DNA of 64,000 bases, taken from assembly GCF_964656455.1 (NCBI RefSeq), contig NC_135717.1:1860001-1924000 (forward strand), written 5' to 3'. Under the pieces are notes generated by a model. It searched no databases. It worked only from the letters and a program-made list of their open reading frames with translations, and was not told where the DNA came from. The DNA is from Halichoerus grypus. Its lineage: Eukaryota; Chordata; Mammalia; Carnivora; Phocidae. The translations under genes were made by a program, and so were the position numbers. Each line of letters opens with the position of its first letter. The stretch's first letter is position 1. Below are positions 23,601 to 35,602 of this stretch, in pieces.

Positions 23601-26564
23601 TGGTCCGGAGTCTGCATGGTCAGTGCCGGGACTCTGCAGGGTCTGGGGAGCCCCCGGTCCACAACCCCTCCCAGAGAAGAGAGGCGCTTCCTACTGAAGA
23701 CCCGGCCCACGGCTGTTGGCCCCCCGCCCCCCAGCAGGCAATGGTGGAAACTTTGCATCATGTTTCTCAGGATAGAAAATAAAAGCAAAGAAAAACCACT
23801 TGCATGTTAGCTCCTGTGGTGAGGAAGGACCTTCCATGGGACGTCCGAGCGAGGGCCAAGGTCAAGAAGGGGGTGCCCGCAAGGTGCCCCAGGGAGCAGT
23901 GGAACGTGGGAGGGCAGGCTGGGCTCACGGTGGCCGCGCACCTGGCTGGAGGACACCCGCCCTCGGGGAGCTGGGAGCCGTCCTGGGGGAAGGTCAGGGT
24001 GGCTGGACAGAGCCCGGGGTGCGTGGCCAGCAGGGAGCGGGCAGACGGTTTCCAGGGGAGCTGATCTCCCCAGTGAAAGGGTGCAGGAGGGCCCCCGAGA
24101 GTCACCCCCAACCTTGGCTCAGCAGTGGGGGGCCTGGGGCAGGCAGAGGGCAAAGAGTGGGTGGGAGGAAGTGGAGACCGTCCTCCCACATGCCCTTGGC
24201 CTCCCCACCCTGGATAGGCTCAGGGCCAGCTTACCAGCTCACTCCGGCCCGCGGGGGCCACGCGGGTCACCCCCACCCCAGCTCACTCCAGTCATCGGGT
24301 CCCCTCTGAGCTCTGACTGTTGCTGCCACTTCCCCAGGCTGGGACGGACACGAGATTCTTTCAAAAACATTTCCTTTGCAAAATAATCCTTCGAAATATG
24401 TTTTTGGAAACGGACTCCTGATCTGAACAGGAAGAAGTTAATTACGGTCCCTCCCCAGAGGGGCGCGGGGGAGGAAGCCTGGTGGTCAGAAACATGAGTG
24501 AGGGCCAGGACGGACGCTCCCCCCCACCCCACGCCTGACCTCAGGTCCCCTTCCCCACGACTGCTGGGCCTGCCTGCCGCCCCCACCCCACCCCCCATGG
24601 TGGCCCTCCAAAGGCCCAAGCTCCCCAGCGCACAGACGGGGAGACGGGGCCCAGGGAGGGCCAGGCCTCAGCCGAGGTCTGCGTGGTGTCCACGTGGATG
24701 TGTGGGTGAGCGTGTGTGCGTGCAGGTGCGCGTGTGGGGGCGAGCCAGCAGCGTGCTCCGTGGAGGTGGCTGAGGAAGGCACGTGGGGTCTGTGGCATCG
24801 GCTCGGCTGGCCGGGGCGGTGGGGCGGGGCTCTGACTTCCCCACCTGCCAGGCTACCTTCCCAGGTGCAGAGACACCGGTTGGATTAGGATCCCCGGAGG
24901 AAGTAGATGGGGGCTCCCTTCACGCACCTGCCCTCAACACCCCCGACCGCCCTCCACACAAGGGCCACTCGGGTGCCCGATAGGCTGCCTCTGGATGTCT
25001 CTGGATACCTCTGTCCCTCTCAGCTCCGACGCTCAGTTCTGGGCCGTGTGGCTTACAGGCACAAGGGCTTGTTGTCATCTCGGAAGCTGGGGTGTGTGAA
25101 CTCCCGTCCAGCCTGGGGGCCCCCCCAGCCTACGGCCCTGGGGTCTGTCTGCGTGTAGGACTAAGCCACGAGCCCCGTCCGCAGACCGGCCCTCCCGGCA
25201 CACATCTGTGTGGTTTGCTGTCACCGCTAAACGAGAGCACCGTGAACACAGTGTCTTCGGACACCACAGCGTCCTGTCTTCCAGGCTGGGGGTCACACAT
25301 GGGGCTGACGGGCTGAAGTCAAAGCATCAGCAGGGTCCTGTTCCTCCTGGAGGCTCTACTTTCTCCAGCTTCTCGGCGCCGCCCGCGTCCTCGGCTCAGG
25401 GCCGGCCACGGGTTCCAAGGCCACAAGAGCACCCCCCCCCCAGCGTCGGCAGCCGGCAGCACTTGCCCCCGACCCCCCTGCAGAAGACCCATGTGATTGC
25501 ACTTGGGGGGGCACCCACGGGACCCCGGATGCTCTCTCCCTCTCTAGCTTCACCGAGCCACATCCTCAACGCCCCTTTGACCATGGAGGATGACATCGTC
25601 GCAGGTCCCAGGGAGGAGGACCTGGATGTCTTTGGGGGGGGCCCTGTTCTGCCTGCCACATTGTCCTCCCGTGTGTCTGTCCGTCTGCTCATGCATTTCT
25701 CCGACCTCCAACCCTCCAGTACATTATTTGCCCGCCTGTCTGGTCAGCCGGCTGGCCAGGCCTCATCTTTCCATCCATCAGCCTAACTTCCCTCTTCGCT
25801 TTCCATCCCCTGCCCGGCTGTTGGTGCAGCCATCCTTCCAGCCGTCCGGTGGTCCGTCCATATGGGGCAGGACGCTAAGGGAGGAGGATCAGAGAGTCAC
25901 GGCAGGTGGGGGGGGGCACAGACTGGGGCCCCAAGCCCTCCCACTCTGCCCAGCTCAGTCTTCCTCTTCCTCACAGCTCCTTCCTGAAACCTGCAGCTGT
26001 CGCCAGCCCCCCAGATGAGCGGCTTCCTCTGTCCAGAGCAGGGCTCTCTGAGTCCAGAGGGGTGCGGCCCACCCTCCTGGTCTCTGGCGCTGGCCCCGTG
26101 GAGCCGGGGGCGTTTGCTCCGTGGGCTCAGACCCGGCGTCAGCCCCAGGGGCTGCGGAAGGAGCCGCTGCCCCGCTGGACAGACGGCTGCAGGGACGCAG
26201 GGACGGGTGGGCCCCACAGACCCGCACGCACTCCCCCTCTGCCCCTCCTGAGCTCAGCGCGGGGGCGAGCCCTGGGTCGGGGGAGGCTGTGGGAAAGGCC
26301 CCGGCAGACCCCTCGCCGGCTTCAGGGCGTCTTGTGGGGGAGTGTCGGTCACCCGGGGCTTGGGGAGAGGGCCCTGGACCAAGCCCAGGATGATTCGATG
26401 AGGAAAAAATGCCCCCAAGAGGAGGATCTCGCCTCAACTGCCAAGACAACCACGCTTGTCACAGCCTCATCCCCCTTATCTCCCCAGTGGGACGAGCAAG
26501 GGGACTCCAGGCTCCCCGGCCCCTCAAGGGGGCCCCAAACCAGAGGCTGGGGCCCTCGGCACAT
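23601..26564. other. Intergenic, GC-rich, no gene seen
   Basis: No coding exon, RNA gene or clear repeat was recognised in this stretch. Confidence 0.5.
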
Positions 26565-27015
26565 GCACCCTCTCTGTGTCTCCCTGTCTCTGTCTCTCAC
26601 TGTCTCTGTGTCTCTCATTCTCTGTCTCTCACTATCTCCGTGTCTCACTTTCTCCATGTCTCCCTGTCTCTGTCTCTCACTGTTGCTGTCTCTCACTGTC
26701 TCTCACTGTCCCTGTATCTCACTATCTCTGTCTCTCACTGTCTCTGTGTCTCACTGTCTCTGTGTCTCACTGTCTCCATCTCTTACTGTCTCCCTGTCTC
26801 TCACTGTTGCTCTGTCTCACTGTCTCTGTCTCTCACTATCTCTGTCTCTCACTGTCTCTGTGTCTCACTGTCTCTGTGTCTTGCTGTCTCTGTCTCTTAC
26901 TGTCTCTGTCTCTCACTGTCTCTATCTCTCATTGTCTCTGTCTCTCACTGTCTCTGTCTCTCAGTGTCTCCGTGTCTCACTGTCTCTGTGTCTTGCTGTC
27001 TCTGTATCTTCACCT
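26565..27015. repeat. Pyrimidine-rich simple repeat (CTCTGTCTCTCACTG)n
   Basis: About 450 bases are built from interleaved TCTCTG, TCTCAC and TGTCTC words with frequent CTGTCTC and CACTGTCTC phrases. Units are imperfect and variable. The long Ser/Leu/Val-rich open frames across it are produced by the repeat and are not genes. Confidence 0.9.
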
Positions 27016-27278
27016 CTGGCTCCCTCCATGCCCTCTCCACATCTTCCCTCCCCCTGCCATGGAGTGTGACAGCCAGGATTCTGCCCTTGTGCCCCCCACC
27101 CTGGCCTCAGGGACCTCTTCCCCAGGATGGCATCCTCGTGGCCAGTAGGAGTGACCTCAGGGCAGGCAGTGACCCCATGAGTGCGCCCCAGAACCTGCAT
27201 TCCTCCCTCTGCCTGCCTGGGTGTTGAGGGGTGGCCAGTCTGGGGTCCCAGAACAGGATGCGGTGTGGTCAGGGCCTA

Positions 27279-27304
27279 TGACTCAGCATTGCCTGTGACT
27301 CAGC
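27279..27304 (+). promoter_or_regulatory. Tandem AP-1/NF-E2-like sites
   Basis: TGACTCAGCA (27279-27288) and TGACTCAGC (27296-27304) are two copies of an AP-1/NF-E2/half-MARE motif 17 bases apart. They lie about 40 bases before the large minisatellite. This is a motif match only. Confidence 0.4.
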
Positions 27305-27339
27305 CGGCAATCGGGAAGAAGTGCTGAGCGTGTGGGAGG

Positions 27340-29265
27340 GTGTGTGTGTGTGTGTGTGGACAGGTGGGGGGTGTGTGTGGACAGGTGGGGTATGTGTGTG
27401 GGCAGGTGGGGTATGTGTGTGGGCAGGTGGGGTGTGTGTGTGTGGGCAGGTGGGGTGTGTGTGTGTGGACAGGAGGGGTGTGTGTGTGGACAGGTGGGGT
27501 GTGTGTGGACAGGTGGGGTGTGTGTGTGTGGACAGGAGGGGTGTGTGTGTGGACAGGTGGGGTGTGTGTGGACAGGTGGGGTGTGTGTGTCTGTGGACAG
27601 GTGGTGTGTGTGTGTGGACAGGTGGGGTGTGTGTGTGGACAGGTGGGGTGTGTGTGTGGACAGGTGGGGTGTGTGTGGACAGGTGGGGTGTGTGTGTGGA
27701 CAGGTGGGGTGTGTGTCTGTGGACAGGTGGGGTGTGTGTGTGGACAGGTGGGGTGTGTGTGTGGACAGGTGGGGTGTGTGTGGACAGGTGGGGTATGTGT
27801 GTGGACAAGTGGGGTATGTGTGTGGGCAGGTGGGGTGTGTGTCTGTGGACAGGTGGGGTGTGTGTGTGTGGACAGGTGGGGTGTGTGTGGACAGGTGGGG
27901 TGTGTGTGTGTGGACAGGTGGGGTGTGTGTGTGGACAGGTGGGGTGTGTGTCTGTGGACAGGTGGGGTGTGTGTGTGTGGACAGGTGGGGTGTGTGTGTG
28001 GACAGGTGGGGTATGTGTGTGGGCAGGTGGGGTGTGTGTGTGTGGACAGGTGGGGTGTGTGTCTGTGGACAGGTGGGGTGTGTGTGTGTGGACAGGTGGG
28101 GTGTGTGTGTGGACAGGTGGGGTATGTGTGTGGGCAGGTGGGGTGTGTGTGTGTGGGCAGGTGGGGTGTGTGTGTGGACAGGTGGGGTGTGTGTCTGTGG
28201 ACAGGTGGGGTGTGTGTGTGGACAGGTGGGGTATGTGTGTGGGCAGGTGGGGTGTGTGTGTGTGGACAGGTGGGGTGTGTGTGTGGACAGGTGGGGTGTG
28301 TGTGTGGACAGGAGGGGTGTGTGTGTGGACAGGTGGGGTGTGTGTGGACAGGTGGGGTGTGTGTGTGTGGACAGGTGGTGTGTATGTGTGGACAGGAGGG
28401 GTGTGTGTGTGGACAGGTGGGGTGTGTGTGGACAGGTGGGGTGTGTGTGTGTGTGGACAGGTGGGGTGTGTGTGTGTGGACAGGTGGGGTGTGTGTCTGT
28501 GGACAGGTAGGGTGTGTGTGTGTGTGGACAGGTGGGGTGTGTGTGTGGACAGGTGGGGTGTGTGTCTGTGGACAGGTAGGGTGTGTGTGTGTGTGGACAG
28601 GTGGGGTGTGTGTCTGTGGACAGGTAGGGTGTGTGTGGACAGGTGGGGTGTGTGTGTGGACAGGTGGGGTGTGTGTCTGTGGACAGGTGGGGTGTGTGTC
28701 TGTGGAGAGGTGGGGTGTGTGTGGACAGGTGGGGTGTGTGTGTGGACAGGTGGGGTGTGTGTCTGTGGACAGGTGGGGTGTGTGTGGACAGGTGGGGTGT
28801 GTGTCTGTGGACAGGTGGGGTGTGTGTGTGGACAGGTGGGGTGTGTGTGTGGACAGGTGGGGTGTGTGTCTGTGGACAGGTGGGGTGTGTGTGGACAGGT
28901 GGGGTGTGTGTCTGTGGACAGGTGGGGTATGTGTGTGTGTGGACAGGTGGGGTGTGTGTCTGTGGACAGGTGGGGTATGTGTGTGGACAGGTGGGGTGTG
29001 TGTGTGGACAGGTGGGGTGTGTGTCTGTGGACAGGTGGGGTGTGTGTGTGGACAGGTGGGGTGTGTGTGTGGACAGGTGGGGTGTGTGTCTGTGGACAGG
29101 TGGGGTGTGTGTGGACAGGTGGGGTGTGTGTCTGTGGACAGGTGGGGTGTGTGTGTGTGTGGACAGGTGGGGTGTGTGTCTGTGGACAGGTGGGGTGTGT
29201 GTGTGGACAGGTGGGGTGTGTGTGTGGACAGGTCAGAGGTGGGTCTGTGGGCAGGAGGGGTGTGG
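27340..29265. repeat. 1.9-kb GT-rich minisatellite
   Basis: Roughly 85-90 tandem units of about 20-24 bases share the core GGACAGGTGGGGTGTGTGTG. Variants carry TCTGTGGACAGG, GTATGTGTGTGGGCAGG or GACAGGAGGGG, and the TG run length changes between units. Variants recur in a fixed order in parts of the array, for example around 27960-28250, showing higher-order structure. No stop codon occurs in several frames, so long Cys/Val/Gly-rich (plus) and His/Pro/Thr-rich (minus) open frames arise without being genes. Confidence 0.97.
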
Positions 29266-29269
29266 GTGA

Positions 29270-30359
29270 GTGGCTGAGTGTGTGGATATGTGCCCAGGGT
29301 GGCTGGTTGTGAGGATTTGGCTGAGACAGATGCTTCACGCCCGCGGGTCCCAGCAGGTCAGCGGTCAAGCTCCCCACGTGGCCTCCAGCGGCGTGGGCCC
29401 CTGGCGCGTGGCCTCTGAGAGGCAGGCAGGAACGGGTGCGCCTGCCTCGTGGGCCGGGGCGGCTGGAGGGGCCGGAGGCAGGCGGGCTGCGCCGGCGGGC
29501 ATCCCAGAGGTCACTGGGAGCCGGGGCGGGCGGGGCGGGCAGCAGGGCTGCCTCCGGCGTCTCTCAGGGCCACGGCAATGCCCGCACCCCTGCCGCGCCC
29601 TGCCCCCCTCCCGTGGCCTCCCCCAGACCCACGCAGCCCTGCGTCTGGCACCCAGCCGGGTCCACACGGGTCACATCGCTGAGAGGTCCGGCTCCAGCGG
29701 AGCCCCCGCCAGCATCGCAGACCCGGTGGGGGAAGGAGTCGGGCCGCGGGAAAGACCCCTGACCCCGAGCCCCGTGTGTGTGTCTGGCTCTGGGCCTCAG
29801 CGACAAGCCGGGCAAGAAGGCGCGGATCTCGCACTTCCGTCCCCACCCGCTCCTCTGGCAGCTCTGGGCCCCGATGGCCCGCTCCGGGAGAAGCTGAAGC
29901 CTGGGGGCTCCGGCCCTCCCCAGCCCCCGCCCCTGGTGCAGGGCCTGAGGTCCCTCACCCACTGTGTCCTGAGACCCCAGGGAAGCCAGAGGGGCAGCTG
30001 TTTAATGAGGAAAGGGAGCGACCCGCTCTCCCATTGCCCAGGCCAGCCCCCAGGGCCCCTGCCCTAGCGCACCTGCAGCTCCCAGCGGAGCAGGGTGGGC
30101 CCCTCTTGCTCCCGATGCTGCAGCGGCCCCCACACCCCTCCCCCACACCTATGAAGCTGGTGGGGCCACGGGCTAGTGAACGGGATCAGGGTGGGTCTCC
30201 TCCCCACATTTGGGGCATTCTCCACGTATGGACTATGGAGGGGGCTGGGGTCCTGAAAAGGAGAGAGCCTGGTGGGTAGGGACGGGGGGTGGGGGGGCTG
30301 GCAGGGAGGGTCGCAGGCCCCCTCTGTCCCCAGGCCGCTCCTTCTAGGCCCCCTGCCCG
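29270..30359. other. CpG-rich intergenic block
   Basis: This stretch is GC-rich with raised CpG density around 29390-29720. No exon or gene was recognised. It could be an orphan CpG island, but no promoter motif stands out. Confidence 0.35.

Positions 30360-30360
<1 letters not shown>

Positions 30361-30398
<38 letters not shown>
30361..30398. repeat. (CA)n microsatellite
   Basis: This is a pure CA dinucleotide run of about 38 bases. Confidence 0.97.
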
Positions 30399-30399
<1 letters not shown>

Positions 30400-30404
<5 letters not shown>

Positions 30405-31385
30405 GTAAATGCTGGTGCTGGGCTGGGAGGGGCACGTCAGGAGTAAGCTCTGGGGCGGTGATGGGACCTCACCAGCTTCTTCCTCCCCACAAAGAGCAGC
30501 CCCGCTCACCCCCCAGCGCCCGGCTGCCCTGCCCATGGCCGGCAATGGGGGCCCACCCGGACCCCGGCCTTTCCATGTGGGCAGCAGGTTGGGTCCTGAA
30601 TCAGAGGCTGGCCCCCACATCCGCGGTCTGGTTCGTGCTCAGATGCCCCCACCCCAGTCCCAATTCTCCTTGCAGTGGGGGGACCCGGGGCCCAGAGAGC
30701 CACGCCAGCTTCTGGGGGCCGTGGCTGGCAGGTGGGACTAGGGCGCAGGCCAGGCTGTGCCCCGGGAGGGGGGGGCTGCGTCCTGTCTGTCTGTCCATTG
30801 TTCCCAGCCAGCGCGGAGGGGAGGGGCTGGGGGAGGGGGGATGTGGGAGCAGGGGTGGGGCGGGGAGGGCCAGACCTGTTAACAAGCTTCTTCCCAGCCC
30901 CCACCCCTCCTTACCTCCCCGGGCCCTTCCCAGGCGGAAAATTCAATTAGTTTCGAGCAACTGCTCTGCTGAGGAGCCAGGGAAGGGGGTCCGTTGGCGG
31001 CTGGGGTGTACGCTGGGGAGACGTGGGAGGCCAGCAGCCGGCTTATGTGTGCGTGTTTCTGCCGAGTCCCTGTCCCCGTGTGCCTCCATCGTGTGACTGT
31101 ATACGTGACTGTGTGTCCCTGGGTCCTTGCACGCCCCCCTCTGTGCCCCGCACAAACGCCCTCACAGCCCCCCGCAGCCCCACGTGTGCACTGGCATCAG
31201 CCCTGACTGCAAGCCCCCTTCCCGGCTCAACTCCAGGCTCTGGATCGTCGTGAATTGATGCCTGGCTGTGGGCAGGGTGGGTGCACACAGAGGGGGAAGA
31301 CCGCCCCCCCAAACTGCAGCGGGCCACCACCCACTCTCAGGGGTGGTGTGGCCCCTCAGATCCCCAGGCTGGGTGCCGGCCCTAA
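30400..31385. other. Intergenic, GC-rich
   Basis: No gene was recognised. GTTAACAAGC at 30878-30887, within a relatively AT-containing pocket, is repeated at 34178-34187. Confidence 0.4.
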
Positions 31386-31389
31386 TCTA

Positions 31390-31640
31390 GTCCTCATACA
31401 CTCTAGCCTTCTGGCCACAGGGCCTTTGCACATACCCCCCATGCCTGCCAGCTTCCCCTTGAAGAACCTTGCCCCAGCGTGGCTCAGTCCTTGTTTTCAC
31501 TCTCCCGTCATCCCTGGGCTTCACAGCAAGCAGCCAAAAGCCTCCCTCTGCGAGGAAGTGCGGGTAGTCCTGCCCGGACCGCTCTCTGTCCCTGTGCTTG
31601 GAGTTGTGCTTGTAGATGTTGGCTGAGTGAGTGAAGTGCC
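31390..31640 (+). repeat. L2 fragment
   Basis: 'ggccacagggcctttgcaca' and 'cttgtagatgttggctgag' bracket a decayed sense-strand L2 3' region. Confidence 0.45.
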
Positions 31641-34629
31641 AGGCGCACACAGAAGTTTAGAAACACGCTTCTCTGCCAAGCAAACTCCTGTGCACCCCTC
31701 TATGGCCTGGCTCCCAGCACCCCCTCCTCTGGGATGTGCAGAGTGCTCGGAGGGTCAGTGAGAACAAGGCACTGCAGCTTGGCCCTCTGCCGGGGCCGTC
31801 TGCGCCTGCCTCTGGGACCTGCTGTCCCCTGGCCCATGGTCTGCCATGTTACCCTGACCCGGTGAGGGCACGGACCCCCTCCTTCCTGCTGTGATCACAC
31901 TCAGGGCGCACACGGGACCCGTGGGAGAGGATCTGGTCCATCTGCCTCTTCATGGAAGGCCTCCGTGCCACCCAGGGTGCAGGGTAGGGGGCCGGGGTGC
32001 CCATCTGACCCAGTCCTTTGTCCTGGCGCCTCTGCCCCCGCTGCCCAGCTGGCCTTCCCCCTTGGCCCCCCTCCCGCTCTGCTCCGCAATTCCAGGGTCT
32101 CTCTGAGGTTGTGGGGAGTGGAGGGGGGCCACCTGAGGCAGCACCCAGTGGGAGCCCAGGACACAGGCGGGGCGGAGTGCACACAGACTCACAGGGAGAC
32201 CGGGTGGGGTGGGGGCGAGGCAGCGGCCTGAGTGCCAGGGAGGGGCCTCCGCCTTCCTGAGGGACCCCCCCCAGCGGGTGCAGGGCCCACCAGGGAAGGA
32301 GGAGGTTTGGGCAGGCCAGATGCGGGGAGGGGCGTGTGCAGGGGAATGTGGGCTGGCCCCTCCCCTCCAGGAGGGACAGAGGCAGATGGCAGCTGGGGGG
32401 TTGAGGACAAGGGGAAGGCCAGCCAGCCCAGCCTGAGGCTCCGAAGGGCGCCTGTGGCCCCTCCTCAGTAGCTCTGGGGGCACATCCTTCTCAAGTTCCC
32501 GGCCCCCCAGCCTACACCGCTGTGTGCAGCTGGGGCCTCGCCCTGGGGAAACCCAACACTGGTAGGGGGGCGGGGGTGGGGTCCAGGGCGCAGCCTGCTC
32601 CCCGACCACTGTGCATGGCCCCCCAGCCACTTGTGACCTGCTCATCAGTAGAGGGTGACGTGTGTGCGCAGCCGAGCCGGGGGCCTGGGGGCTGAGAGCA
32701 CCCCAGAAGGCTGGAGGATGCGGTGTCCCGGGTGGGGGCCCGTGAGGGGCAGGAGCGAGAAGCTGCCCAGGCCCTTCACCGCCCCAGGCCCGTTTTCTCT
32801 GGCTCGTCCCCGCCCTGGCCACGCTCTGGCAGCTCCTTTCTCCCGTGGGAGCCTCCCCACCTCCCGGAGGGGTCAGGGCTGAGTCCAGGACTCTGCGTGT
32901 GCCAGGACGAGGGACTGAGGTCTGGGGAGGCAGCCACGCGCCCGATGCCACGCGGAGCAGGCTTTGCCCATGGAGGCGGGCGCAGCCCCCGCCCGAGGGT
33001 CTCCACAGGCCCCAGTGCCCACGCCTGCCACCGCCCCACTTTGCAGATGGGGACGCCGACACTCTGCCCGGGCTGCCAACTGCCCCAGCTCCCCGGGTCC
33101 TGCCTGGAGCCTGGCCGGTGGAGACGTGCGGCGAGGGGGCTTCCAGAGGGCTGTAAGCCCGCGTCAGCAGGGCTGAGACACCTGCCCAGCCTCTCCCGGC
33201 CCTCCCCCGGGGCTGCCCGCGCATTCCTGCGCCTCTCGGCTTGCACGGCTTGCACGGCTTGCACGGGGCTTCTCCTCCTCAGCCAGAGGCTGGGCCTCCT
33301 GCTCGGGGGTGGGGGGCGCTGTCTCGGCGCCCGGTCCCTGGCCAGGCTTCACTCCCAAGCACAGACAGGTCCCAAGGGCCAGGCCCGTTGCTGCCCCCGC
33401 GTCCTGCCGAGGCTCCCTCAGCAGATCTCTGGCGTATTTTCTGGGCATGTGAGGCCCGGAAACACTTGGCGTTGGGAGCAGCGAGCATGGGTAGCGGGAG
33501 CGAGGCTGGGGAGACGGAGGCCAGAGCACTGTGGAAGGAGCCGGCCGGCAGGGTGCCCCAGGGAGAGGGCAGGGCTCCCCGCAGCCCAGGCCCTGCCTAA
33601 GGCGGTCGCGTGGCCGGGGACAGGTCACCTCTGGGGCCTGGAGTCGAAGCCCGAGGCAGAGCCAGCATGAGGGGGCGGCCTGGCTGTGGGGGTGACCCCA
33701 GTGCTCTGTCCAGGCTCCCCCCATCCCTCCCCTCCCCAGTGCGGGACAGAGGCGGCCACTCTGGCCCACCACCCCACACTGTGGCCCTCGGGCCTGGCTT
33801 GGGCCAGCACGGCCACCTGCACCACGTGGCTCCAACACCTGCAGGTCTCCCCCCGGGGCCCCACAGCCCCCCGTCCAGTGGGTGTCTGGCTGGGTAACTC
33901 TGAGCCCCCCTCAAGCCTGGGTGTCCACGCCAGGACCACGTGCGCATGAGCCACAAGGATGGAGGCTCTGCTCCACGGGCCCGGCCTGCGCCCGGCAGTG
34001 TGGGAATGCAGGGGAGGAAGGTGGGGGCCCAGCACCTGCCCACCGCCCGCCCTGCCAGCCCAGTGGGCCCCCTCCTCCTCCGCTGCCTCTGTTCAGGGCC
34101 CGACAGGCCCTTTCAGGGCTGACGGATGGCAGGTCTGGATTTCCATGTCAATGGGCCGGGCTCCGCCTGGTAAGCTGGTTAACAAGCCCCCAGCCCCACT
34201 GGGGCGGCTGTGCCGCTGTTAACACAGGCCCCTTTCTCCCGGGGCTCCGTGGCCTCGCGGTTGCCATGGCGCCCTGCGTGGCCTTTCGGGCCACGGCTAA
34301 TCCTTTCTCTGGGGCTTTCATCCTGGCTGCTCCACCCCCAGGCTGGTCGCCGGTAACTGGGCCTTGCCCAGCAAGGCTGGTTTCTCTGCCGGGGTCAGAG
34401 GAGGCCATAAATCCAGCCCCAGCCCTTTGGTCCTGGCATTGTCCCCGATTCTGCAGGCCTCCCCCTCTGGGGACGCCGGTGGCGGGAAGGGACCTTTGTC
34501 AAGTGGTCAGCTCCTGTGCTGTGGAGTGGGGGTGCCCTGTCCTCTGCTTGTCTGTCCACCCTCGAGCCTGGGGTCCTCATCTCTGTTCTTTCTCCTGCTC
34601 CCTCCATGCTGTTCCTGCCACAGTGCCTT
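31641..34629. other. Intergenic, GC-rich, no gene seen
   Basis: No coding exon or RNA gene was recognised. Small features include three tandem CTTGCACGG units near 33239-33266. A less GC-biased block at 34165-34400 contains two GTTAAC words and may be conserved non-coding sequence (inference). Confidence 0.45.
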
Positions 34630-34800
34630 TGCCCCAGCTGTTCGTGCTCTTGTCTGGAACATTCTTCCCCAGGCATCGCCCCACCTGACCCCCTTCAGAT
34701 CTCCAGCCGACTGCCACCTTCCCCAGGAGGCCACGGGCCCTACGCCTCCCACTCCTGTTCTGGCTCCATTTTCCCCTTAGCCTCATGCCTTCCAGCGTGC
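34630..34800 (+). repeat. L2 fragment
   Basis: 'cttgtctggaacattcttcc' and the following 'gacccccttcagatctccag' match the internal 3' region of L2. Confidence 0.55.
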
Positions 34801-35590
34801 CGCGAGGACCCTGTGTGCTGCCCTCCTTCCGCCCAGACCACCAGCTCCACAAGGGACACTGCCAGCCTGTGGCAGGGGCGGGCACTCTGCATGAAAGACT
34901 GGGCAGCCCTCGGCTCAGAGAAGGGGCATCTGAGCCCCAAGGACACACAACATCGAGAGGCAGAGGAGGTCCCGAGTCTGGGCTGGTCTGACTCTACGCT
35001 TGAGGTTTTCACTGAGCCCAGAATCTCACCACAGAGACCACCTTTCCTTTGTCCTCAGAAGCCAGAATCCCAGAGTCCTGGAATCTCCGGATTCCATCAG
35101 CCTGGCCTCCAGTCCCAGGCGTGGTCCCCACAGCTCCGCCCCTGCTTGCATGCATCCAGCGACGGAGAGCTCACCATCGGGGGTGCCTCCCGCTAGGAAG
35201 TGCCCAGCTGTGGGCTCCGGCTCAGACGGCAGGGAAGCTTAGCTCCAGCGGACGTTGCCTGGGGCTCCTGGTCATGGGGTGAGCGTGCCTTGTAGCCGGC
35301 ACACGGGGTGACTGGCCAGTCTCTCCTCCCCACGCTGCACAGACGCTGATGCTGCCCATGCTCTTTGGGCCCTTGCAGCCCCTGCTTGAGGCAGGAGGGC
35401 CAGCCACTGGATCCACTTCACAGCTGTGGAAACTGTCTTAGGAGGACCGGGCTGAAGCCTCACTTCCGCCCCGAGACCTCCCCCAGGTCCCCTGGCAAAG
35501 TGGCAACGGCCAGGCCCCACTGCCTCTGGTGGAGGGACCTGCGCTGCCATGACCGCTTTCTGAGCCTCAATGCACCCAGCGGGGCAGACA

Positions 35591-35602
35591 CAGAGGGCGC
35601 TC
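35591..35602 (+). promoter_or_regulatory. Possible CTCF site
   Basis: CAGAGGGCGCTC, preceded by ACA, resembles the AGGGGGCGCT half of the CTCF core. This is a motif match only. Confidence 0.25.

Noticed and set aside
25906..27227. Long Ser/Leu/Val-rich open frames in three plus frames
   Set aside because: They are created by the CTCTGTCTCTCACTG simple repeat. The same repeat is open in parallel frames, which real genes are not.
27269..29377. Open frames of roughly 640-700 codons on both strands
   Set aside because: They run through the 21-bp minisatellite, which lacks stop codons in several frames. The translations are monotonous Cys/Val/Gly or His/Pro/Thr repeats with no domain.
31950..33224. 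424-codon minus-strand open frame
   Set aside because: Low-complexity Pro/Gly/Ser/Arg composition, overlapping open frames on the other strand, and no domain. High GC explains it.
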